In this document: positions 56,431 through 64,000 of the stretch, in pieces
Position numbering within the stretch: the stretch's first letter is position 1
Layout of the letters: every line of letters starts with the position of its first letter
DNA from: Sarcomyxa edulis
Taxonomy: Eukaryota > Basidiomycota > Agaricomycetes > Agaricales > Mycenaceae
DNA length: 64,000 nt
NCBI GenBank assembly: GCA_009761415.1
Contig: QUOL01000004.1
Span: forward strand, 1,550,001 to 1,614,000
Reading direction: 5' to 3'
Position numbers and translations under genes: made by a program
Notes under the pieces: model-generated
Seen by the model: the letters and a program-made list of their open reading frames with translations, nothing else
The model's database searches: none
What the model was told of the DNA's origin: nothing

Positions 56431-57938
56431 AAGGAAAGACCACACAAACACGCGACTCGCGATGAGTGCCCATGAACTTCATCTCACTCGATGAGACTCG
56501 TTAAGCTGCCCTTCTTCTTTCAAATCTCAAAAAAAGGACAGACACACAGACACACAATATATTTTCGGACCGCAACGCACATTACATCTCCCCCTCTCTC
56601 TTCTCCCTACTACACACATCACATCCGTACATTACCTATTTGGACGACGAAGTACCAGATGATCGTATAATATTCTTTTTGCCTTCACCTTCGACTTTAT
56701 CATACAGAAACTCTTTCATTCATTCATCAATCATTCCTTCCACCTCCTTCTTTACCTTTGTTTCGTTCGGTATGTCATCCAGTCCCTACCCCCTTCCCCA
56801 GTACTCGTATGTCTCTTTCTTCATTAGTACATCTCCGTTTCTGTTTCCACTTCCTTCTCTTCCTTCCTTTTCTCGTGTCTGTTTGGGTATCATACTACAT
56901 GCGACGTTTACTCTTCTTATCTTTCCCTCCTTCGAAAAACCGTGTTGTTTTGGAAATGGTCAACGTTTTATATTCGTGTTTCCAGGTTCAATCCAATTCT
57001 TTTTTCTTTCTTTACGATCTTTTATAACAATGTTTTCTCTTTCTCTTGTCGTGTTGTTCGTTGGGTTAGGGTCCGCTCGTTAAATAACGTGCGATCCTGA
57101 GAATGATATGCATGAAGTGGGGCGGCTACAGTGATGAAAGTTCAATCCATACAATGTATCCTCCTTGCCAGCTGAGCGGTTTCACCTTCCCCACAACTCT
57201 CAGCTCTCGATATGAATTTCTTGGGTTCATTGGCCCAATCGCAATCTAAGATTGATCATGATCAGAGTTAATGATCATCGATCGAGGGACCGACTCGGAA
57301 ATGATCAGTAAATTCAGAAGGTTCAGGGCAAATTGCGTGGGAGGGAGTGGCCACGATGCATGCTATGGGAGTCTCAGCGCTCAGAGCTGTGCACAATCAG
57401 GAATCAGAGTACATACTTGATGATCCTCATATTGATTAAACTCTAAGAGGCTTTGTGCGCACGGTTCAAGATGAGAGAGAGAGGAGGGGGACCTTTGCAT
57501 GGAACCGGGGTAAGTACATACATACCTAACTTGGAGACTGATATTATCAGACCATCTAGATACCAATACGAGACACGGGAGGTTGATCTCAAGGCGTATT
57601 TTCTCTTCCAGGATACTGACAGTGATGATGGTCCGAGGAATGCCCGTGGGGGAATGAGGTGCGGTTCAGAAGTCAACCTACCGAGCTCCGAGAGTGGACG
57701 GGTACTGATATTAGCTAGACCTACCTGAGACAATCAGACCGATTGAGGGATACAAAAATGGATCTCCTGAATGAATCAAAGATGGATGGACGACGGTAAG
57801 AGGTCGAGACGCGTCAATATTTCGATGCCAAATCCGGAACGCGTTATTTATATCCGCCAAATAAACATTTTTGACGTGTCTGCTCAGATCAAATTCCGAA
57901 ATCACTCCCTCGAGCTGCAGCAACTCGTCGACGTCCTG
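56431..57938. other. Intergenic region between White Collar-2 and PRMT5
   Basis: About 1.5 kb. The first 600 bp are strongly T/C-rich on the plus strand, with long frames of skewed composition that I take to be 3' UTR or spacer rather than genes. From 57771 an open frame runs in phase into the PRMT5 gene and may be leader or an N-terminal extension. No RNA gene seen. Confidence 0.45.
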
Positions 57939-60900
57939 ATGGCATCCTGGGACATGTCAGCTACGATATCCACCTTCATAACACTGGACGATATATCCAA
58001 AAAGTCTACTACCATCACATCATCGAAGGACTCGACTCCAGTACTAAAATTGATAGCAGAAGCGCAGGCGAAGAACTATGATACCGTCTGCTTGCCTATT
58101 ACCACAGTCAACTGGAAGAATCGTTGGACAGACATGTGTCTCCTACCCACTGGCAGTGACCGGGATAAGGATATGGCCGCTGAGCAACGCGCCGAAGCTT
58201 GGAGGTCGAAGCCTTGTTTTATGCGCGACGAAGTAACGATAACTCGTTTAGGTGCGTAGTTGATTCCACCTATTCCGGTGGTTCATTTGAACTAATGGTA
58301 TTGGAACGAATAGACGAGGCGGAGGGTGTGACGGCTATGATATCCGACTGGCTGGAGCTTGACGCTGCTGATGATTGGGTTCGACATGATGCAGAAATCG
58401 TAAGCGAGAGATGTTTCTTCTTCACAAGCTACACCGGTCCATTCTTTGTTCAAAAAAAAGCGTTCAGCTCAATGCTCTACCCTTGATCATAGGCTCTGCA
58501 ACAAGAACTGGCCTACGCGTCGTATCTCAATATCCAAACGGCTATAATACCTCCTCCCAGAAACCGTGCTCATGTCACATCATATGCTCGCGCCGTTAAC
58601 GCGTGTCTCAAAAATACACCCTATATGAGCCTTTCAATTCGGCTACCAATATACGACCCATCTATTTTTCATCCCAATCCCTCAGCATTACCGTCTATTT
58701 CTCGGAGCCCACCTGGAGCCAGGTCATCCTCCACTTTTCCAGGAACACCGCGACTTGTTGTATCGGATAGCTTTCCTGAACAATTCTCTGGAACCCCAGA
58801 AGGCGAATTGAATGCCACATGGGAGATGTGGGATGCAATACGCTCGATATGTGATTACAATACCAGATTGACTTTGAGTAAGTGCTGCGACTGTATCGCG
58901 ACAAAAACCGGAACTCACCTGTGTCCTCACTCGCGTGTGTCCAGCGCTGGACTTAACACCACCACTGCCATCTGCCATCGGCGTCCTCAACAAATGGACC
59001 GCAGAATCTGTCAAATATGTATTCCTACCCTCATCCACATTCATCGCCAACACCAAAGGATACCCGGTCCTACCAAAAGGAACGCAGACGTTTATTCGTG
59101 ATTGCATGACAGCAAGTTGCATTATCCCTCCCTCTTTCCTGTCTTGTAATTGACTAGAACAGTGATATATTCTAGCATCGACCCACTGTGATATTATCTG
59201 GCGCGTCGTCGGGAACTCATACTCGTGGAGGCGAAGCTGCGTATTCACAGTATGTACGGCATTTGGAGAAGACGAGTCCGGCTGTTGTGGCCGCTCAAAA
59301 ATCGGGGACTGTCGAGAATTTTGCGCAGGGATATCAGGATTATCTGCAAGCCCCGTTGCAAGTGAGTGGCTATCGCTGGATTCTTATGTGATAGATGTAA
59401 TCGTCGACGCTGATGGGAATCGTACTTTGCAGCCTCTGATGGACAATCTACAAAGTGTAACCTACCAGACGTTCGAACAAGACCCTGTGAAGTACAGAAA
59501 CTATGAAGAGGTATGCATTCTTGTTTCTGTTCTCGGTTACGGCTTTGAATCTGGCGCTGTTGTAGGCAATGTATCGGGCTCTCGTGGAGTGGCCAGAGAA
59601 TGACCGAATGTGTGTGGCATCTTGCTTTTGAGGGATGGAACACTTACTAATGGGAATATATCGTTTAGTGTGTTTTGTATCGCTGGTGCGGGCAGAGGTC
59701 CGCTCGTTGCACGGTGTCTTACGGCGATCGAACGTTCACGTCGTAAGGCCTTCATTTACGCTGTCGAGAAGAATCCCAACGCGTTCGTCACGTACGTACT
59801 CCATCTCTGCTATTTCCCATCGCATTGGGAGCTTGGCCTTGACCCCTCCTCATATTATTTATCATTAGACTCCAGAATAGGAAAGAACTAGAATGGGGTT
59901 CTAAGGTCGAACTGGTGTTCGGGGATATGCGATTCATCGACGTACCAGAAAAGGCTGATATCCTGGTCAGCGAGCTTCTGGGATCCTTTGGTGATAACGA
60001 GCTTAGCCCAGAGTGTCTCGACGGTGCTGTACGGTTCTTGAAACGTGAGCTGTCCCAAAGTGTCTCTCGACTCCTCTTTTCTGACTGACACGATTTTTTC
60101 CAGCGGATGGTATCTCGATACCGTCATCCTATACAGCACATCTCGCACCACTGTCCTCCTCCAAACTGTACAACGAGGCACATGTCGGTAAAGACGAAAA
60201 GAGCGTGGAAACGCCCTACGTGGTCATGTTCCAGGCAGTGAACATACTCAGTGCGGATGGTTCTGTGCTTACGAGTGGAAGGTGTGGACCTCAGATACAG
60301 GAGTGTTGGGAATTCGAACATCCCAGAAAAGAGGCTGTCCTCGATGCTCGAGGTGCGTTAGCCGTTAGATCCGTCTCACCTTGTGCTGACCCGGCTTCTA
60401 GGTCTGCCATTAACGAATAGTCATAATGCTCGGTCTGCGGAATTGAATTTCTTCATACCACATGCTGGGGTGCTTCAGTACGCGAACATTGTTGTTTTCT
60501 TGGCTCAGTTGGACTGATTGGACTGATTTGTGTGTAGTGGTTTGGCGGGTTATTTCGAGGCGGTGTTGTATGGGAATGTTGGGTTAAGCATACATCCTCA
60601 CCGTAAAGACTTGATATCGAAGGACATGCTCAGCTGGTTCCCGCTCTTCTTCCCTTTCAAGGTTAGTCTATGGCGTTATCACATGTACGGTCAATGAATT
60701 CATTGCATTGTTTTTACTTTTCAGGACCCGCTCTATCTTCCTAGCAACTCCGAGCTCCACGTCTCGATTTGGCGTCTAACGAACCAAAGACAGGTATGGT
60801 ATGAATGGCACGCAGAGTCGTTCTTACCCGTCCCCGTACCGGTATCGGTGTCATACACGTCGCATGGAGACAGGGACCACCAGTCGACGCCACCTCCACC

Positions 60901-61117
60901 TCCATCAGGTCATACCTCACTATTCACGACGCCCGGGTCGCCGTCCATCGGGACTGCGAGTCCACTCATTGACGCCGTTGACTCGCCTTTCTTCTCTGAG
61001 CGGCGCAGTCAATTGCCGAGGGATTCAATCCCAGCGGCGGCGAAGATGGGGGTTGTGAAGATTGGTCAAACAAGCTTACACAACCCAGGTGGGCGTAGTA
61101 GTTGGATCGGACTGTGA
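57939..61117 (+). CDS. PRMT5: Protein arginine methyltransferase 5 (type II PRMT)
   Basis: Symmetric dimethylation of arginines on histones, Sm proteins and others; orthologue of S. pombe Skb1 and yeast Hsl7. Thirteen exons: 57939-58251, 58314-58399, 58493-58877, 58945-59111, 59176-59361, 59433-59510, 59566-59609, 59669-59791, 59869-60044, 60104-60352, 60402-60477, 60538-60661 and 60725-61117; 799 aa. An N-terminal TIM-barrel ([18 protein letters not shown]) is followed by the PRMT5 segment [16 protein letters not shown] with its family-specific Phe, the SAM-binding [10 protein letters not shown], the double-E loop [15 protein letters not shown] and a beta-barrel with [20 protein letters not shown]. 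It ends with a Ser/Pro-rich tail longer than usual. The intron after 59111 starts with GCAAGT. The frame is open back to 57771, so a longer N-terminus is possible. Confidence 0.93.
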
Positions 61118-61437
61118 AATTTTTGGGGTGGGGGCGCGTCTAGAACTGGACTACGTATGTAGATTGACTGACTGCGGAAGTTCGGCGGGGATGAAAAAAA
61201 ATGTTGAATGACTATGGAATGAGCGATGAGCGAATGTGATTGGAAATATTCATCTTTTTGCGACCGTCCTCGTGCGGGATAAATGAATGAGGATTAGAGT
61301 TGGCTGCGGCGGGTGTTCAACGGCAAGGCGAGACTCCGCCGCCTTTTATGGTGGACATCGTCGTTTAGTTTTTCTTACCTCTCTGAAATATTCCCCGCCC
61401 TTGCCAAAAGACTTCATTTTTTCGCCCTTTGCTTGTC
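61118..61437. other. Intergenic spacer
   Basis: These 320 bp lie between the PRMT5 stop and the next start. The last part is T/C-rich, as expected for a leader. Nothing else found. Confidence 0.45.
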
Positions 61438-62542
61438 ATGTTTTTCGCTGTCCCAATCGCTCTTCTGGCTCTTGTTCCTGGTATCCTTGCTGATACCCTT
61501 ACCATCAACACTCCGTGAGTTTTGTGACTTTACTAGTATTCCTGTATCATGTCCTGACTCCAAAAACTGTCTCTAGTTCGGGAGTTGTACAATGTCGTGA
61601 GTTGCTTGTAGCAATTACAATGTCTGAATGGGGTTAACGTTGAGTTCAGAACCTATCCAGTTCACTTGGAGTGGAGGAACTGAGCCCTACTATCTATCAT
61701 TGATTCCCGGTGAGTATCCTCTTCCCATTCCTGATAATTCTTCTGTACTGACGATCTACTGGAACAAAGGTGGTGACACTAGCTCTGCAGCTGTGCGATC
61801 TATTTTTGTACCTTCCTCGAAGCCTTCGCTTATTTTCTGTATTTGCTCTTGTAGCTCAAGACCTTCGATACCCAAACCGGTACCAGTCTCACTTGGACTG
61901 TCGATCTCGTCTCTGGCACTACCTTGTGCGTGTTATCATGTCTTCCCGGTATTTCCAGAGATCTTATAGGCCATTTTTCCCACTAGCAACGTCGCTCTCA
62001 AAGACAGCACAGGAACTCAGGCTTACTCCGATGTCGTTACTATTCAGGCTGGAACCGACTCTAGGTGAGTCTGCAGAGTCGGTGTACTGGAAGAAGTTGG
62101 TTCTGATTCAGTTGCATTTACAGCTGTCTTAGCAGCTCGACTGCTGCCAGTGTAGTTGGAGAGAGCACGACTGATTCGGCTGCTACCACTGCTGCGTGAG
62201 TTTTGCGTCATCTGATGCCATTCCCGGGATGTGCTCACTTTTACTATTAGATCCGGCTCTACTACCGCCGCTGGAACCACATCCGCTGCTGGAACCACCT
62301 CTGCTGGTACCACTTCTACTGGTACGGCTGTCACTGGCAGTACTTCCAGCAGCACATCCAAGGCTTCAACCTCGACGTCTGCTGGAAGTACTGCCAGCTC
62401 ATCGAGAGCTGCGTCCTCATCTGGTTCTTCCACAGCATCGGCATCTAGCACTAGCAGCAGCGCAAACGCCGCTTCGCACTTCTCCGCAGGTGTGTACGGA
62501 ATTGCAGGTGTTATGGGAGCTGTCGGTGTTGCCCTCTTCTAA
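61438..62542 (+). CDS. Ser/Thr-rich GPI-anchored cell-wall type protein (Kre9/Knh1-like N-terminal domain)
   Basis: Exons 61438-61514, 61577-61596, 61650-61709, 61770-61792, 61855-61925, 61987-62064, 62124-62195 and 62251-62542; 230 aa. The signal peptide is MFFAVPIALLALVPGILA. A single beta-sandwich-like domain follows, with VVQCQPIQFTWSGGTEPYYL, then LKTFDTQTGTSLTWTVDLVS and FNVALKDSTGTQAYSDVVT. This is the widespread agaricomycete secreted family distantly like yeast Kre9/Knh1. The second half is Ser/Thr/Ala/Gly-rich, a likely O-glycosylated stalk, and the C-terminus is hydrophobic (GVYGIAGVMGAVGVALF) after a small-residue stretch, consistent with GPI attachment. Eight small exons were placed by frame and family pattern. 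Function is probably wall structure or assembly. Confidence 0.85.
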
Positions 62543-63056
62543 ATGAAGGACTTCCTGTTCTCTTGGACTTTTCATCTTCCAACCCACTCCTTGATCTCAA
62601 ACTGCGAATGTATGTCACCACTAGTATATATTGTTTGCTCTATTTTCCCCTTTGGTAATACGTATGGTACCTTCTGATCATACGCTTCTCTTTGCCGGTG
62701 TAGACTATCCCATAGACTCGAGTACCTTCGATACAAATATCCTCCAGAGGGCAAAGCTATGAAACTGTTGTTGATACCACCTAACATGCTTTGTCTCCCT
62801 AGATAGGATCCTACACGAGGATCTGAAGAAGTTTAGTGAAATGAATCTGTCAGTAGGAAATCAGAGTGGGAATGACCGTGAGAACCTTGAGAAGCGGTGG
62901 CTTTTTTTCGCCATTTATTGATGTCTGTGTTTCGTTTTCTTCCGTCCTGTGTCGAGCGTTCGACGAGGAAGCATATTTTGGAACACTCATTCTCACATTC
63001 TATAACCCACATATCTATCTACCCAAGTACCCTCCTTTCTGTCTCATTATTTTGAC
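62543..63056. other. Intergenic spacer
   Basis: These 514 bp lie before the last gene. A T-rich stretch (about 62906-62960) and a pyrimidine-rich leader just before 63057 are visible. No gene or repeat. Confidence 0.45.
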
Positions 63057-64000
63057 ATGTCTGGCCCAGAAATGGACCATGGACACGTCGCTGTTTTACA
63101 GCCGATAACGAACGAAACTCATGTGGCCACGGACTCGTTCGACGCGTCTCCCTCTCCGGATGACAGGGAGGCACTCGTTGAACTTGACCTGAAAAATAAC
63201 GCGACGTTTGGGACCAACGTAGCCCCTCTGACGACTCATCCGGCAGAGGACGCGTCAACAATCAGTTTCGTAGACGACGACAAGGTGGATGATATCAAAG
63301 GGACGGCCACCCCAGTGAGTAGTATCTTGCTCATTTCTTTCTTGTATCAGTTCCTTATCTGTCTACAGTCTTATATATACCATGGCCTTGATATAAATCC
63401 ATCTGACAAAGAAAATATCGACCTCACATCTGTTACGAGCATCAAGGCTCCCGTGGAAGTCGCTCTCGATGAAGCACCTCTCCTGGAATGGGAGGACGAG
63501 ACTGCTCACACACCAGAGCCGATTTCAGCACCCGAAACAAAGGTGAGTCATGCGATTGATGTGTTGATCATAGTTTTTGAGGCATATTCTTTGTACAGCA
63601 TGACTCTTACATTAATCATGAGTCAGAGCATGCTGCAACAATAGCAGACACTCCTGTCGCTCCTGTCACAGAAGATGCAGCTCACACTGAGGAGTATGTC
63701 GGAGAACAGATAGCCCTTCTGAACGCGGAGATTTCCGAGAATGCTCGTCTCTCAGCGTCGCTCGAAGAGTTACTGGACACACAAGAAGACGTCGACCACG
63801 TCAACGCTACTTTCGACACTGTGGCCGAATCAGGGCAGGCTATTACTCCGGAGGATTTCGGCGATAAGGCCCAAATCCTTGGAGGAGCCGAGTCAGTCGT
63901 CCCGGAGCCAACACTAGTCCTAGAGGAGTTAGCAGACGAGTCTCACTCCCATCCTCATGAAGATAGTGTCAGTCTCCAAGTGGTCAACGCAGATGTTACT
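63057..64000 (+). CDS. Acidic low-complexity protein, partial at right edge
   Basis: Exons so far 63057-63314, 63369-63542 and 63599-64000 (open); 278 residues visible. The start is the first ATG (MSGPEMDHGHVAVLQP). Composition is rich in Glu, Asp, Thr, Val and Ser, with no hydrophobic core, no signal peptide and no domain I recognise. Segments such as EQIALLNAEISENARLSASL may form short helices. The gene continues past the window, so a domain could lie beyond the edge. Both introns have clear GTGAGT donors and CAG acceptors, and the frame stays open across them. Gene existence is likely; function cannot be said. Confidence 0.65.

Noticed and set aside
62044..62451. Minus-strand acidic frame opposite the Ser/Thr-rich wall protein
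   Set aside because: It arises from the complement of Ser/Thr/Ala-rich codons; the plus-strand gene has a signal peptide and consistent splicing.

Overview
This window is fungal nuclear DNA, almost certainly from a mushroom-forming basidiomycete (Agaricomycetes). Genes are intron-dense, with many GT-AG introns of about 50-65 nt. The recognisable proteins (BUB1, ataxin-2/Pbp1, exportin-T, cullin-3, Scj1-like Hsp40, White Collar-2, PRMT5) are fungal in character, and several unnamed proteins look like agaricomycete families. All gene models were built by hand from reading frames, splice sites and protein motifs. Exon coordinates are given in each entry, and intron phases were checked so that every model keeps one open frame.

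Left part (1-13.4 kb): a Rho GEF runs off the left edge on the minus strand. Next come a large Pro/Ser-rich nuclear-looking protein of unknown role, the spindle-checkpoint kinase BUB1 (plus strand), and ataxin-2/Pbp1 (minus strand, convergent with BUB1). About 3.8 kb without a confident gene follows (13.4-17.2 kb). Middle (17.2-30.4 kb): an aquaporin-like channel with a variant second NPA box, an NADP-dependent double-bond reductase, a small three-helix membrane protein, a Gln-rich conserved protein, a GH5 exo-1,3-beta-glucanase, a predicted single-span membrane protein (minus strand) and a divergent F-box protein. Next (30.7-47.4 kb): exportin-T and cullin-3, two tandem paralogous secreted proteins (minus strand), an ER-luminal Hsp40 ending in KDEL, and a cation/calcium exchanger of the NCLX/CCX type.

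Right part (47.5-64 kb): an intron-containing tRNA-Tyr, then about 4.3 kb of gene-poor, repeat-bearing DNA. After that come a small ankyrin protein, White Collar-2 (blue-light GATA factor), PRMT5, a Ser/Thr-rich GPI-type wall protein, and the start of an acidic protein that continues past the right edge.

Most genes are housekeeping: cell-cycle checkpoint, tRNA export, ubiquitin ligation, arginine methylation, ER folding and ion or water transport. They do not form an obvious metabolic cluster. The less ordinary signals are the tandem secreted-protein pair with an expanded low-complexity tail, four predicted GC-AG introns, an 8-nt microexon, the acidic insert in the BUB1 kinase lobe, the NTA aquaporin box, and the repeat-bearing gene-poor island.
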